A DNA stretch of 64,000 nucleotides from Wenzhouxiangella limi (lineage in GTDB: Bacteria > Pseudomonadota > Gammaproteobacteria > Xanthomonadales > Wenzhouxiangellaceae), in contig NZ_JAAGSC010000039.1 of the NCBI RefSeq assembly GCF_010499265.1, positions 30,779 through 94,778 on the forward strand. Direction: 5' to 3'. Both the position numbers and the translations under genes were made by a program. The notes under the pieces were generated by a model. That model had not been told where the DNA came from. It made no database searches and saw nothing but the letters and a program-made list of their open reading frames with translations. This document shows, one piece after another, positions 37,522-47,761 of the stretch. Every line of letters begins with the position of its first letter. The stretch's first letter is position 1.

Positions 37522-38877
37522 ATGGCAGAAAAAGGCGCAATCATCGAGCTCGTCGCCCTGATCCGCCTGGAGCGGGCCGAGGAAATGGCCGAGAAACTCG
37601 AGGAGATGGCCGTCCAGGACATCGCCGATGCCATGGGCGAGCTGGAAGCCGAAGAGCGCATCGCGGTGCTCCGTACGCTGCCGCCGGAGCGCCGGACCGA
37701 CACCTTCTCCTACCTGACCCCGGGCCTGCAGCGCGAGGTCATCGACAGCCTCGAGCAAAACGAGGCCCGCCGGCTACTCAGGGAAATGGTGCCCGACGAC
37801 CGCACCGCGTTCCTGGAAAATCTCGAGCCCGAAGATCTCGAGAACTTCCTGAAACTGCTCAGCCCGGACGACCTCAAGCAGTCGCTCAAGCTGCTCGGCT
37901 ACCCGGAAGAATCCATCGGCCGACTGATGACCCCGCGCTTCGTCGCCGTGCGGCCGACCTGGACGGTGGCCCGGGCGCTCGACCATATCCGCCACGAAGC
38001 CCATCGAGGCGAGACCATCAACTTCGTGTTCGTCACCGACGCCCGCGGCCACCTGCTCGACGCGGTCAAGCTCAAGGATTTCATCCTCGCCCGCCAAGAC
38101 GCCAAGGTCGAGACCCTGATGGACGAGGAGTACTACTCCGTCCACGCCGCCGCCGACCGCGAGGAGGCCGTCCAGGTCATCCAGCGCTACGACATCAACA
38201 CCCTGGCGGTAACCGACAAGAACGGGGTCATGCTCGGCATCGTCACCGTCGACGACATCATGGACGTGGCCGAGCAGGAAACCACCGAGGACTTCCACAA
38301 GCTCGGCGGCACCGGCAGCCTCAACGTTTCCCTGCGCGAGGCCTCGGCCGGCTTTCTGTACCGCAAGCGCATCGGCTGGCTGCTGATCCTGGTGCTGGTC
38401 AACCTGGTCTCCGGGCTGTCGATCGCCCTGTTCGAGCCGGCCATCGAAGCGGTCATCGCGCTGGTATTCTTCCTGCCGCTGATCATCGCCGGCAGCGGCA
38501 ACGCCGGCAGCCAGTCGGCCACCCTGATGGTGCGCGCCCTGGCCACGGGTGATGTCGAGGCCAAGGACTGGCTGAAAATGTGGGGCAAGGAATTTGCCGT
38601 CGCCCTGGGCCTGGGCCTGACCATGGGTGTGGCCGTGGCCGCGGTCGGCGCCTGGCGCGGCGGTCCCGAGCTGGGCCTGGAGCTGGCGCTGGTGGTCGGC
38701 CTGGCGATGCTGGCGGTGGTCATCATGGGCGCGATGATCGGCGTGCTGCTGCCGTTCATCCTGCAGCGGCTGAACATGGACCCGGCCACGGCCAGCACCC
38801 CGCTGATCACCTCGGTAGCCGACGTGCTGGGGATTCTGGTTTACTTTTCGATCGCCAGTGCGATTTTGAGTTTTTAG
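37522..38877 (+). CDS. mgtE: Magnesium transporter MgtE
   Basis: 451 residues. An N-terminal helical superhelix domain, two CBS domains at about 135-255 (LMTPRFVAVRPTW, VTVDDIMDV) and five C-terminal helices, including GNAGSQSATLMVRAL, make up the canonical MgtE Mg2+ channel gated by cytoplasmic Mg2+. It is divergent from guaB. I see no Mg2+ riboswitch in the 125-base gap. The stop codon overlaps a heptamer palindrome. Confidence 0.95.
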   Translation: MAEKGAIIELVALIRLERAEEMAEKLEEMAVQDIADAMGELEAEERIAVLRTLPPERRTDTFSYLTPGLQREVIDSLEQNEARRLLREMVPDDRTAFLENLEPEDLENFLKLLSPDDLKQSLKLLGYPEESIGRLMTPRFVAVRPTWTVARALDHIRHEAHRGETINFVFVTDARGHLLDAVKLKDFILARQDAKVETLMDEEYYSVHAAADREEAVQVIQRYDINTLAVTDKNGVMLGIVTVDDIMDVAEQETTEDFHKLGGTGSLNVSLREASAGFLYRKRIGWLLILVLVNLVSGLSIALFEPAIEAVIALVFFLPLIIAGSGNAGSQSATLMVRALATGDVEAKDWLKMWGKEFAVALGLGLTMGVAVAAVGAWRGGPELGLELALVVGLAMLAVVIMGAMIGVLLPFILQRLNMDPATASTPLITSVADVLGILVYFSIASAILSF

Positions 38878-38977
38878 GGTTCAGGGTTCAGGGTTAAGGT
38901 TTCGGGAAAAGCAGATAGGAAACTACCTGAACCCTGAACCCTGAACCCTGAACCCTGAACCCCGAAACCTGAAACCT
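38877..38977. repeat. Palindromic GGGTTCA/TGAACCC heptamer array
   Basis: The left arm 38877-38906 (GGGTTCA tandem then AAGGTTTCGGG) and the right arm 38926-38977 (five TGAACCC-type units then CGAAACCTGAAACC) are mutually complementary around a ~19-base loop. It lies between the convergent mgtE and methyltransferase genes and may act as an insulator or processing hairpin. Confidence 0.85.
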
Positions 38978-39571
38978 TTACCCCCGAACCCATTTAAAAA
39001 ACCGCATCGGCGGAACGTTCAGAGCTTCAACCTCGATATCCGGCTGCCCCAAGACTTCGCGCCCCATGCGGCCGACGTGGCCGCGGAACTGGTAGGCGAC
39101 GAATACCCCGCCGGGCGCCAGGCGGTCGCGGACGGCCTCCAGCACCGCGTTACCGATCTGGCGCGGCATGGTCGAAAAAGGGATGCCGGAAACGACCGCG
39201 TCCGGTGCGGGCAGATTGTGCAGATCAAGAATCTCGCCAAGCTCGGCCGCGCTGCCAGTATGCGAGATCAGGCGCGGGTCGTCGATCTCGGACAGCAGCT
39301 CGGCAAAGCGGGCGTCGAGCTCGATCGTCAAAAGCTTCGCGTCGGCCGGCATCCCCGCCAGCAACGCCCGCGTGGTGCCGCCGGTTCCGGGACCGAGCTC
39401 GACCACGCAGCGCGCCTGCCCCACCCCGGCCAGCCGCACCAGGCGCTGCTCCAGGAAACGCGAACTCGGCACCACCGAACCCACCTGCTCCGGACTGCGC
39501 AGAAAACCGCGGAAGAACGCCACCACACCGCTGCCGCGGTGACTGCGTTCACGTTGAGGTTCCTCGAGCAT
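38978..39571 (-). CDS. Class I SAM-dependent methyltransferase, phospholipid N-methyltransferase-like
   Basis: 197 residues from the ATG at 39571; the open frame upstream to 39673 does not look like protein. CVVELGPGTGGTTRALL is the SAM-binding motif I and LLTIELDARFAELL motif II. The N-terminal FFRGFLRSPEQVGSVVPSSRFL and C-terminal FVAYQFRGHV resemble PmtA-type phosphatidylethanolamine methyltransferases and KsgA-like enzymes. Substrate unproven. Confidence 0.75.
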   Translation of the reverse strand: MLEEPQRERSHRGSGVVAFFRGFLRSPEQVGSVVPSSRFLEQRLVRLAGVGQARCVVELGPGTGGTTRALLAGMPADAKLLTIELDARFAELLSEIDDPRLISHTGSAAELGEILDLHNLPAPDAVVSGIPFSTMPRQIGNAVLEAVRDRLAPGGVFVAYQFRGHVGRMGREVLGQPDIEVEALNVPPMRFFKWVRG

Positions 39572-39712
39572 CCAGCGCGCCTGCTGACTAACAATCCGCA
39601 GTCTAACACCGCGAAAGGGTTTACCTGAAACCCCACAAACGGTATCCTTGCGGGCTTCGATGGAAAACGGCATGCGCCGATGCCATCGAACGGATGCGAC
39701 AATAAGTCTTAC

Positions 39713-39805
39713 GGAGAGGTGGCCGAGTGGCTGAAGGCGCTCCCCTGCTAAGGGAGTATGGGGTTTGTAGCCTCATCGAGGGTTCGAATCCCTCCCTCTC
39801 CGCCA
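39713..39805 (+). tRNA. tRNA-Ser (anticodon GCT)
   Basis: Acceptor GGAGAGG pairs with CCTCTCC, with encoded CCA. The anticodon stem CTCCC/GGGAG holds the loop CTGCTAA, giving GCT. Long class II variable arm; T arm GGTTCGAATCC. Confidence 0.97.
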
Positions 39806-39967
39806 TCATCAAAGAAAGCCCGCCGCGCGCGGGCTTTTTTGATGATCGCTGCGAGGGAGGATCGATTCAACCCCTGCGGTTCGAACCGAGCCGAAGGCGA
39901 GGACGATGCGGCGCAGCCGCACCCGAAGGGCAAGCGCCGCAGGCGCGCAGTCAATCCCTCCCTCTCC
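39787..39967 (+). repeat. Direct repeat of the tRNA-Ser 3' end
   Basis: The 15-base AATCCCTCCCTCTCC occurs inside the tRNA (39787-39801) and again at 39953-39967. The sequence between contains another T-arm-like GGTTCGAACC at about 39880. This resembles an attachment-site duplication or a decayed tRNA copy. No integrase is present. Confidence 0.7.
39815..39840 (+). terminator. Terminator of tRNA-Ser
   Basis: AAAGCCCGC and GCGGGCTTT pair across a 5-base loop, followed by a T-run. Confidence 0.9.
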
Positions 39968-40010
39968 AAGCACGCTGTTTCCAAAGAACCTGCCTCTAGC
40001 AGGCTGGAGA

Positions 40011-40030
40011 TCCCGGCTCTTTGGCCGGGA
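40011..40030. repeat. REP-like palindrome
   Basis: TCCCGGC and GCCGGGA surround a 6-base loop, followed by TGACAG. It belongs to the same family as 59108-59139 and 62229-62260, and lies between tRNA-Ser and the convergent cysNC gene. Confidence 0.75.
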
Positions 40031-40101
40031 TGACAGGGCCAGCGCGGATTATTTTAGCTATTCCGGGCTCGGTTAGCACAAAAGTCTGGGACTGTGCCTG
40101 G

Positions 40102-41991
40102 TCAACCCTTTGCGTGGTCGCCGAGAATCACCCGCACCAGTTCCTCCGCCAATTCCTCCGCCCTCGCCTCCACCGTCTTCAGCACCATCTCGGCGTTTTC
40201 CGGCACCTCGTACGGCGCGCTGATGCCGGTAAAGTTCGGAATCAGGCCGGCGCGGGCCTTGGCGTACAGGCCCTTGACGTCGCGCTGCTCGCAGACCTCC
40301 AGCGGGGTGTCGACGAACACCTCGATGAACTCGCCGTCAGGGAAACGCTCGCGCACCATGCGCCGCTCGGAGCGGTAGGGGGCAATGAAGCTGACCAGCA
40401 CGATCAGGCCGGCGTCGGTCATCAGGCGGGCGACCTCGCCGACCCGGCGGATATTTTCGATCCGGTCGGTCTCGGTGAACCCTAAGTCGCGGTTGAGCCC
40501 GTGGCGGACGTTGTCGCCGTCGAGCAGGTAGGTGTGGTGGCCCAGGGTCAGGAGCTTTTTTTCGGCCAGGTTGGCAATGGTCGACTTGCCCGAGCCCGAC
40601 AGACCCGTCAGCCAGACGCACTTCGGCACCTGGCCTTTCTGGCGGGCACGCACGCTTTGATCGACATCAACCGCCTGCCAGTGGACGTTCTGGGCGCGCC
40701 GCAGGGCATAGTCGATCACCCCGGCCCCGACCGTGCCGTTGGTCTGGCGGTCGATGATCACGAAGCTGCCCAGGTCGCGATTGAGCGCATAGGGCTCAAA
40801 CGGGACGGCGCGGTCAAGTTCCAGATCGACCCGGGCGACGGCGTTGAGTGAGAGCTCGCGCGCGGCCAGCTCCTCCTGGGTATTGACGTCGATCTGGTGC
40901 TTGATCTCGCTGACCCGGCCGCCGACCACGCTGGTGCCGGTCTGGATCCAGTAGTTGCGCCCGGGTTTGAGCGGCTCGGCGTCCATCCACAACAGATGCA
41001 CGCCGAACTGGTCGGAGACCTCCGGCGGATCGGCCGCCGCGGCCAGCACGTCGCCGCGGCTGACGTCGATTTCCTCGGTCAACTCGACGATCACGGACTG
41101 GCCGGCAAGCGCCTGGTCGACCGTCTCGGACCCCACGTGCAGCCCGGCGACAGTCGAGCGCCGCCCCGAGGGCAGTGCCACGACCGCATCGCCGACCTTC
41201 AGCGGCCCGCCCAGCAGCGGTCCGGCAAAACCGCGAAAGTTCTGATTCGGGCGACATACCCACTGCACCGGCAAACGGAACGCGCCGTCGGGGGCCTGGC
41301 CCTGCTCTGCCGCGGCCGCCTCCAGCGCCGCCAGCAGACTCGGGCCCTTGTACCAGGGCGTGTTGAGCGAGCCCTGGATGACGTTGTCACCATCCAGGCC
41401 CGAGATCGGAATGGCCGTCACCCGCGCGATGCCCAGTTGATCGGCCAGGAAGCGGTAGTCGGCCACGATTCGCTCGAACACGGCGCGATCAAAGTCGACC
41501 AGGTCCATCTTGTTGACCGCCAGCAGCACGTGGTCGATACCCAGCAGCGAACAAATGTAGCTGTGCCGCCGGGTCTGGGTCAGCACCCCTTTGCGCGCAT
41601 CGATCAGCACCACCGCCAGCCGCGCGGTCGACGCACCCGTGGCCATGTTGCGGGTGTACTGCTCGTGCCCGGGGCAGTCGGCGACGATGAACTTGGCCGC
41701 GTCGGTATCGAAAAAGCGGTAGGCGACGTCAATCGTGATGCCCTGCTCGCGCTCGGCGGCCAGGCCATCGACCAGCAGGGCGAAATCCAGCTTCTCGTTC
41801 TGGGTGCCGTGGCGCCGACTGTCGGCTTCCAGGGTCGCGAGCTGATCGGCGAACAGGCGCTTGGAGTCATACAGCAGCCGGCCAATCAGCGTGCTCTTGC
41901 CGTCATCGACGCTGCCGCAGGTAATAAAGCGCAGCAGGGGTTTGGTTTCGTGGGTTTCCAGGCGCGCCTGGACGGGGGATAGGGTCGTCAT
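40102..41991 (-). CDS. cysNC: Bifunctional sulfate adenylyltransferase subunit 1 / APS kinase (CysNC)
   Basis: 629 residues. The N-terminal GTPase (CysN) has [24 protein letters not shown] and NKMD; the C-terminal APS kinase (CysC, from about 445) has GLSGSGKST. With CysD it makes APS from sulfate and ATP, then phosphorylates APS to PAPS. In the kinase, the segment equivalent to FISPHR of E. coli CysC reads FIAPYR, so the serine that can be phosphorylated is Ala. The gene is the last of the cysD - GGDEF/EAL - cysNC operon, 10 bases after its neighbour. Confidence 0.95.
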   Translation of the reverse strand: MTTLSPVQARLETHETKPLLRFITCGSVDDGKSTLIGRLLYDSKRLFADQLATLEADSRRHGTQNEKLDFALLVDGLAAEREQGITIDVAYRFFDTDAAKFIVADCPGHEQYTRNMATGASTARLAVVLIDARKGVLTQTRRHSYICSLLGIDHVLLAVNKMDLVDFDRAVFERIVADYRFLADQLGIARVTAIPISGLDGDNVIQGSLNTPWYKGPSLLAALEAAAAEQGQAPDGAFRLPVQWVCRPNQNFRGFAGPLLGGPLKVGDAVVALPSGRRSTVAGLHVGSETVDQALAGQSVIVELTEEIDVSRGDVLAAAADPPEVSDQFGVHLLWMDAEPLKPGRNYWIQTGTSVVGGRVSEIKHQIDVNTQEELAARELSLNAVARVDLELDRAVPFEPYALNRDLGSFVIIDRQTNGTVGAGVIDYALRRAQNVHWQAVDVDQSVRARQKGQVPKCVWLTGLSGSGKSTIANLAEKKLLTLGHHTYLLDGDNVRHGLNRDLGFTETDRIENIRRVGEVARLMTDAGLIVLVSFIAPYRSERRMVRERFPDGEFIEVFVDTPLEVCEQRDVKGLYAKARAGLIPNFTGISAPYEVPENAEMVLKTVEARAEELAEELVRVILGDHAKG

Positions 41992-42001
41992 TGCAAAAGG
42001 G

Positions 42002-44191
42002 TCAGTTTATCGGTAATCCATAGTGCCGGGCAAACTCCGCAAAGGGCGCCGGTCGGTCGAAAAGATAGCCCTGAAACACCGGGCAGCCCAGCTGCTTGAG
42101 CAGATCGCGGTGGGCCTCGGTTTCCACGCCTTCGGCCACCACGTCCATGTTCAGCGTCTTGGCCAGGGCGATGATGGTTTCGGTGATGCCGCGGTCGTTT
42201 TCATCAACCATCAGGTCGCGCACAAAGCCCTGATCGATCTTGACCTGACCGATCGGAAGGCGCTTCAGGTAGGCCAGCGAAGAGTACCCGGTCCCGAAAT
42301 CATCCAGCGAGAAGCCAAGACCCAGGTCGCGTAGCGCCTTCATGCGGGCAGAAATCTCTCCCAGATCGCGGGCCAGGGCACTTTCGGTGATTTCAAGCTT
42401 CAGCGACGACGGGCGCAGGGGCTGATCGGCCAGCGTATCGGCCAGTTTTTCCATGGCAAAGAACTGATCGACTTCCTTTGCATTGATATCCAGCTGTAGC
42501 GCCGAAGACCGCAGTGGCTGATCGGCCAGTATGCCCGCCAGCTGTTCGACGAAATCGGGCTGCTCGAAGTGCTTGGCGCTGATGTTGACCGAAAGAGACA
42601 GCTGACGGGTGCGCTCGTCGGCGGCCCAGTGTAGCAACTGCTGCACTGCCATTCGCACCACTTTGTACCCAAGCTCCACGATCAGACCGCTGGCCTCGGC
42701 GATGGGAATGAATTCTCCGGGCGCAAGCAGTCCGCGCTCGGGATGCTGCCAGCGAATCAGCAGTTCCGCGCCCACCAGCCGACCTTCGGCATCGACCTGG
42801 CCCTGGTAGAAAGGCACCAGTTGCTCGGATTGAATCGCCTCGCGCAACTCGACTTCGATGCGGTGACGCTGGAGCAGGCCCGACTGCACCTGGGGATCGA
42901 AAAAAGCAAACGTGTTCTTGCCGGCCGACTTGGCCTGGTACATCGCGATGTCGGACTGCTGCATCAGTTCGTCGATGGACTGCTCCTGGCCAACGAACAG
43001 CACCGCACCCATGCTGGCGGTCACGCGATGCTCCAGCCGGCCATGCCCGAACGGCTCGGCGAGCGCGCTGAGGATCTTTTCGGCCACGCGCTCGACCCGC
43101 TCGGCAGCGTCCACCGGGTCGATCGAAAGATCGGCCAGCACCACCACGAACTCATCCCCGCCCAGCCGGGCGACCATGTCGGACTCGTACAGCGTGTTGG
43201 TCAGCGTGCGGGCAACGCGAATCAACAAGTCATCGCCCTGGCGCGGACCCAGGGTGTCGTTGATCAGCTTGAAATTATCGAGATCCAGAAACAGCAGCGC
43301 GTTGTACTGACGGCTGCGCTGCGATCCGGCCATACGGAACTTCAGCTGCTCCTCCACCAGACGGCGGTTGGGCAGGCCGGTCAGCGCATCCTGGAAGGAC
43401 AATTGCTCGATGCGCTCCTGGAAACGCTTGTTTTCGGTGATGTCGGTCTGCAGGGCCATGAAGCCATCAAGTCTGCCCTCGCGGTCGAGCACCGGCGAGC
43501 AGGCGATATGCAGCCAGTATTCGCGGCCCGATTTCGTGTAATTGATGACTTCAACCCGGAACCCCTCGCCGGCGGCCAGCTGGCGGGCCATGTGCGCCAC
43601 CGTTTCGGGATCGGTGTTTTCACCCTGTAGCAGATCACCGGGCTTTTGCCCTTGCATTTCTTCGAGGGAAAACCCGGTCATGCGCTCAGTGCCGTCGTTG
43701 ACCCAGGTCACCCGCCCTTCGGCATCGGTAAAGATCACGCCATGCTGGGTCTGGGCAACGACCTCCGAAAGCTGCTCCAGCATGGTCTCCTGGGACTTGA
43801 ATCCGGAAATGTCCTGCACCGTCGTGACCTTGAAGTGCCGGCCGTCGGCCGTGACCACGCGCCCCGCCGTGACCATCACGTTGCGGATCTCGCCGTTCTT
43901 GTGCTGGACGCGCCACTCACCGGCACTTTCCTCACCGCCGTCGATGTAATCATCGTGGGCGCGCCCCGCCGTCTCGCGCAGGTCTTCCGGCAGCACCTTG
44001 GTAAAGGGCTGCCCGATCAGCTCCTGGCGCTCGTAGCCGTAGGTGCGGCAGTAGGCGTCGTTGACCAGCACGAACCGGCGATGCTCGTCGGTCACGCAGA
44101 TTCCGATATTGGCCGAGTTGTAGACACTCTGAAGAAAAACCAGCCGCTCGTTGGCCGGTATCCGAAGATCCCGGCTGACCGGATCGTCCAC
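42002..44191 (-). CDS. PAS-PAS-GGDEF-EAL protein inside the cysD-cysNC operon
   Basis: 729 residues, no membrane segment. Two PAS domains (about 10-135 and 138-260), GGDEF at about 270-430 with intact ARLGGDEF near 344, then EAL at about 445-715. The EAL motif reads GAELLIRW, with [23 protein letters not shown] and AEGVETEAH retained, so phosphodiesterase activity is plausible. Five residues before GGDEF the sequence is YESD, not RxxD, so the product-inhibition I-site is lacking. The GTG start directly follows the TAG of cysD, implying coupled translation. The location links c-di-GMP turnover with sulfate activation. Confidence 0.92.
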   Translation of the reverse strand: MDDPVSRDLRIPANERLVFLQSVYNSANIGICVTDEHRRFVLVNDAYCRTYGYERQELIGQPFTKVLPEDLRETAGRAHDDYIDGGEESAGEWRVQHKNGEIRNVMVTAGRVVTADGRHFKVTTVQDISGFKSQETMLEQLSEVVAQTQHGVIFTDAEGRVTWVNDGTERMTGFSLEEMQGQKPGDLLQGENTDPETVAHMARQLAAGEGFRVEVINYTKSGREYWLHIACSPVLDREGRLDGFMALQTDITENKRFQERIEQLSFQDALTGLPNRRLVEEQLKFRMAGSQRSRQYNALLFLDLDNFKLINDTLGPRQGDDLLIRVARTLTNTLYESDMVARLGGDEFVVVLADLSIDPVDAAERVERVAEKILSALAEPFGHGRLEHRVTASMGAVLFVGQEQSIDELMQQSDIAMYQAKSAGKNTFAFFDPQVQSGLLQRHRIEVELREAIQSEQLVPFYQGQVDAEGRLVGAELLIRWQHPERGLLAPGEFIPIAEASGLIVELGYKVVRMAVQQLLHWAADERTRQLSLSVNISAKHFEQPDFVEQLAGILADQPLRSSALQLDINAKEVDQFFAMEKLADTLADQPLRPSSLKLEITESALARDLGEISARMKALRDLGLGFSLDDFGTGYSSLAYLKRLPIGQVKIDQGFVRDLMVDENDRGITETIIALAKTLNMDVVAEGVETEAHRDLLKQLGCPVFQGYLFDRPAPFAEFARHYGLPIN

Positions 44192-45088
44192 CTAGAAGTA
44201 ACCTTCCATCTTTTTCTTCTCCATCGATGCCGACTCGTCGCGGTCGATCGCCCGGCCCTGACGCTCGGACGACGTCACGGCCAGCATTTCGGCGATCACC
44301 GCCTCCATCGTATCAGCATCCGACTCCACCGCCCCGGTAAAGGGGTAGCAGCCCAGCGTGCGGAAGCGCACCTTGCGCATCTTCACCTCGTCCGGGTCGA
44401 CCGGCAGGCGGTCGTCGTCGACCATGATGATCAACCCGTCGCGGATCACGGTCGGGCGCTCGGCGGCCAGATAAAGCGCCGGGACCTGCACGTTTTCGCG
44501 GTAGATATACAGCCAGATATCGAGCTCGGTCCAGTTCGACAGCGGGAACACGCGCACGCTCTCACCGGAGTGGATGCGGGCGTTGTAGAGGTTCCACAGC
44601 TCCGGGCGCTGGTTTTTCGGGTCCCAGCGGTGCTGGGCGGTGCGGAAGGAAAACACCCGCTCCTTGGCGCGAGATTTTTCCTCATCGCGGCGCGCCCCAC
44701 CCAGCGCGGCGTCGACCTTGTGCCGGGTCAGCGCCTGGCGCAGCGACTGGGTCAGCATCACGTCGGTGTGCACCGTGGCGCCGTGATCAATGGGGTTGAT
44801 GCCCTGATCAAGGCCGTCCTGGTTCATGTGCGCGATCAGCCGGCAGCCGGTCTCCTCGGCGCGGCGGTCGCGAAACCCGATCATCTCGCCGAAATTCCAG
44901 CCGGTGTCGATGTGCATCAGCGTGATCGGCGGTGGTGCCGGGTAAAACGCCTTGACCAGCAGGTGCAGCAGGACCGAGGAGTCCTTGCCGACCGAATAGA
45001 GCATGATCGGGTTCTTGAAGCCGGCCGCGACTTCGCGAATGATGTGGATCGCCTCGGCTTCGAGGCGGTCGAGATGGCTGAGGTTCAT
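44192..45088 (-). CDS. cysD: Sulfate adenylyltransferase subunit 2
   Basis: 298 residues from the ATG at 45088, next to the family length of ~302. [14 protein letters not shown] is the PP-loop; HIDTGWNF and [20 protein letters not shown] match CysD. With CysN it adenylylates sulfate. An upstream extension of the frame (to 45166) has no ribosome binding site. First gene of the three-gene operon and divergent from the WecA-like gene. Confidence 0.95.
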   Translation of the reverse strand: MNLSHLDRLEAEAIHIIREVAAGFKNPIMLYSVGKDSSVLLHLLVKAFYPAPPPITLMHIDTGWNFGEMIGFRDRRAEETGCRLIAHMNQDGLDQGINPIDHGATVHTDVMLTQSLRQALTRHKVDAALGGARRDEEKSRAKERVFSFRTAQHRWDPKNQRPELWNLYNARIHSGESVRVFPLSNWTELDIWLYIYRENVQVPALYLAAERPTVIRDGLIIMVDDDRLPVDPDEVKMRKVRFRTLGCYPFTGAVESDADTMEAVIAEMLAVTSSERQGRAIDRDESASMEKKKMEGYF

Positions 45089-45202
45089 TCCGGTGGTCGG
45101 CAAAATAGTCCCTTGGAGATTATCCCACAAACTCTCCCTGCTGTAGCGCGGTCTGGATCGTTCCATCGCGATCGACTCTGCTACACTTTCCTTAGGCGTA
45201 AC

Positions 45203-45244
45203 AGGGGAGCAATCAGCATGCTCACCATGCGGGAATGCGCGTGA
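45203..45244 (+). promoter_or_regulatory. Possible 8-codon leader ORF upstream of the WecA-like gene
   Basis: AGGGGAG (45203-45209) is well spaced for an ATG at 45218 that opens an 8-codon frame (MLTMRECA) ending in TGA at 45242-45244. This overlaps the ATG of the WecA-like gene at 45235. The main gene has only a weak GGGA very close to its start, so re-initiation or coupling from the leader is plausible. Confidence 0.45.
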
Positions 45245-46311
45245 TCGGACCTTTATCTGTTCAAAGCTGGCTGGCCGTGGGCGCAGGCTTCGTGTTTGTG
45301 TCCTTCCTGATTCCGCTGCTTTGCAGACCGGCCGAGTATTTGGGCTTGCTTGACCTGCCCAATGAACGTAAATTGCACGGAGAGCCGGTACCCATGATCG
45401 GCGGCATCGGCATGTTCATAGCCTTCTGTGCCAGTCTGCTGTTGATTCCAGAGCCGTTGCGGCCTTATGCCAGCCTGGTCATTGGTATGGGAATCCTGCT
45501 TGCCACCGGTCTGGTAGATGATGCCCTGGACATTACTCCAGCCTCCAAGCTGATCTTGCAGTTGTTGGCGGCTGTACTAATGGTTTCGTGGGGCGAGGTA
45601 CAAGTCCATTCGTTCGGAGACCTGTTCGGCACTGGCGAGATCGAATTAGGCGAATGGGCTATTCCATTTACCGTTTTGGCCACGGTGTTCATGATCAACT
45701 CGATGAATATGGCTGACGGCACAGACGGCCTAGCGGGCGGGCTTTCGGTCCTGATTCTGGTATTTCTGGCCATTCTTGGAGCCGTAACTGGCGCACGCGA
45801 AGGCTTTGTCGCACTGAACCTGCTACTGGCCTCAACCACCTGCGGCTTTCTGCTTTTCAATCTGCGTACCCCATGGCGCAAAAAAGCCAGCGTCTTCATG
45901 GGTGATGCCGGCGCAATGATGCTGGGGTTTGCCATTGCCTGGCTGTCCGTTCACCTGGGACAGAAGTCTGCCGGAACGGTCTATCCCATCACTATCGCAT
46001 GGGTGTTGGTTCTGCCCGTGACGGATCTGGTGACCAGTTATTTCCGACGTCTGATACGCGGCCAGAGTCCCTTTTCAGCCGACAGCGAGCATCTGCACCA
46101 CATCCTCTTGCGGGCCGGATTTTCGGTTGGTGCGGTGGTCGGTTTGTTGTTCAGTTTCCAGATCTTGTTTTCGCTGATCGGACTAATGGGCTGGTATTTC
46201 GGGTGGCCCGAGAGCTACTTGTTTCTCGGACTGGCCTCAGTTTTCGTTCTACATTATGGGCTATCGATACGAGCCTGGAAACTCATGAAGTGGCTCAAAG
46301 TACATCGATAA
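45235..46311 (+). CDS. Undecaprenyl-phosphate sugar-1-phosphate transferase, WecA/TagO-like
   Basis: 358 residues with about 10-11 helices. Signature loops of the GT4/MraY superfamily are present: [30 protein letters not shown] and [10 protein letters not shown]. It transfers a HexNAc-1-phosphate from a UDP-sugar to undecaprenyl phosphate, the first step of a lipid-linked polysaccharide. It opens a less GC-rich plus-strand cluster. The start is ATG 45235 or GTG 45241. Confidence 0.92.
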   Translation: MRVIGPLSVQSWLAVGAGFVFVSFLIPLLCRPAEYLGLLDLPNERKLHGEPVPMIGGIGMFIAFCASLLLIPEPLRPYASLVIGMGILLATGLVDDALDITPASKLILQLLAAVLMVSWGEVQVHSFGDLFGTGEIELGEWAIPFTVLATVFMINSMNMADGTDGLAGGLSVLILVFLAILGAVTGAREGFVALNLLLASTTCGFLLFNLRTPWRKKASVFMGDAGAMMLGFAIAWLSVHLGQKSAGTVYPITIAWVLVLPVTDLVTSYFRRLIRGQSPFSADSEHLHHILLRAGFSVGAVVGLLFSFQILFSLIGLMGWYFGWPESYLFLGLASVFVLHYGLSIRAWKLMKWLKVHR

Positions 46312-46321
46312 GGGGACGGCG

Positions 46322-47761
46322 TTGGCCGAACTGGCCTTAACAGAAGCGTTGACTCTGCTGGCATTTTTGATATTGCCCTGCCTCGCCGTAATGCTGGTTG
46401 TAAGTCAGCTGCTCGATGCTAAAAAACCCGGTACCCGGTCAATAAAAATAGGCACCGCCCTGATCTTCGGCCCCTTGATGACGGCCCCGGCACTTGTGAC
46501 CGCAAACGCCATCGGGCTTCGGATATCAACTTCGTCTGCTCTGACCGGTCTTTTCATAATCGCACTGGCAATATACTTGCCGACCTGGCTCGCAGGAGGC
46601 AAAAACCGGGTAGGACACTCCGAAAAACGCTCCACCGCTCAATTGCCGATTCTGATTTCAGAACGCACCGACCGGATGGTGATTGCGATAATGTTTGGCC
46701 TGATAGTCCTGCGACTTGCCTCCATACTGCCGGATCTTCTGCTCCGCCCTGTATTTCCCTGGGACGCTTGGAAAACCTGGGTCTGGAAAGCACGAGCATG
46801 GTTTGAAATCGGCGAAATCATTTCGTTCGCCAACGCCCGCGAATGGCTGTCTGCCCCGGCCAACGTCCATATCGTTGAGGGGACCAACCACCCGGACACA
46901 ATATCGCTGGTGATGCTCTGGTCAGCCCTAGCCTTGGGCCGCTGGGATGATTCTCTGCTGGGCCTACCGTGGATTATGTGCACCATCGGCACAATGCTGT
47001 CTATTTACGGCGCTCTGCGTAGTCAGGGCCTGCCACCCGTACTAGCCTTAATCGGGCCTTACTTGTTCGTCTCGCTGCCGATGATAGCCACCCATACCGC
47101 GCTGTACGGATACGCGGACCTCTGGATGGCCGCGCTGTTTGCCGTGCTGACTGTCGGCATATTGCAGCAACAGATGACAGGCGGATTATTCGGCCTGCAT
47201 CTAATCGGGGCCAGTATGATATTCATGGCTTTTGTCAAAGATACGGGTAGCTACTGGATCCCGATAATCATCGCGGCTCTATTGGCTAACGCGCTACCCA
47301 ACCGATGGCTTTTTCGGCTGGGGCTAATTGGTTCGGGGATCGGACTCTCCCTGCTGGCACTGGGCATGGACCCCATAGCGTGGCTAACGCAGGAACGCTT
47401 TCATCTAGATCCTCAATCAGTTACCGCAGTATTCAGCGGTATCGCCCGCCATCTACTCCTATGGCACGACTGGCATTTGCTAGGCTACCTGCTGCCCTTT
47501 ATTTTTTTGGCAGCTGCATTAGTAGGAACGCAGTCCCAACCAATACGCTCACTCCTTATTCTCGTGCTGATGTGCTTGGCTGGTCTACTGGTAGCATTTA
47601 CCTTCTCACGAGCAGGGCAGTACGCAATCATCGGTACCCTTTTTAGCCGTATGTTCATGCACTTGGTACCCGCCGTTATTATTTTATCTACCCTCACGGC
47701 TTGGGAGTGGAAACTGGCAGCTACAAAAGGGAATAAGGAATGCACTGGCCCCTTCCTCTGA
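46322..47761 (+). CDS. Polytopic membrane protein, possible GT-C glycosyltransferase
   Basis: 479 residues with about 11-12 helices. TTG start with AAGGGGA 7 bases upstream, 10 bases after the WecA-like gene. The loop FPWDAWKTWVWKARAW after the third or fourth helix has the acidic/aromatic character of GT-C first loops, but no family is certain. GC content is clearly lower than in housekeeping neighbours. It overlaps the next gene by 22 bases. Confidence 0.6.
   Translation: MAELALTEALTLLAFLILPCLAVMLVVSQLLDAKKPGTRSIKIGTALIFGPLMTAPALVTANAIGLRISTSSALTGLFIIALAIYLPTWLAGGKNRVGHSEKRSTAQLPILISERTDRMVIAIMFGLIVLRLASILPDLLLRPVFPWDAWKTWVWKARAWFEIGEIISFANAREWLSAPANVHIVEGTNHPDTISLVMLWSALALGRWDDSLLGLPWIMCTIGTMLSIYGALRSQGLPPVLALIGPYLFVSLPMIATHTALYGYADLWMAALFAVLTVGILQQQMTGGLFGLHLIGASMIFMAFVKDTGSYWIPIIIAALLANALPNRWLFRLGLIGSGIGLSLLALGMDPIAWLTQERFHLDPQSVTAVFSGIARHLLLWHDWHLLGYLLPFIFLAAALVGTQSQPIRSLLILVLMCLAGLLVAFTFSRAGQYAIIGTLFSRMFMHLVPAVIILSTLTAWEWKLAATKGNKECTGPFL

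Noticed and set aside
38978-39673. Longer form of the methyltransferase starting at 39673
   Set aside because: The first 34 residues of that frame do not resemble the family and overlap the tRNA-proximal intergenic region; the ATG at 39571 fits better.
39713-40101. Integrated prophage or genomic island at tRNA-Ser
   Set aside because: Only a 15-base repeat is present; no integrase or cargo genes lie between the copies.
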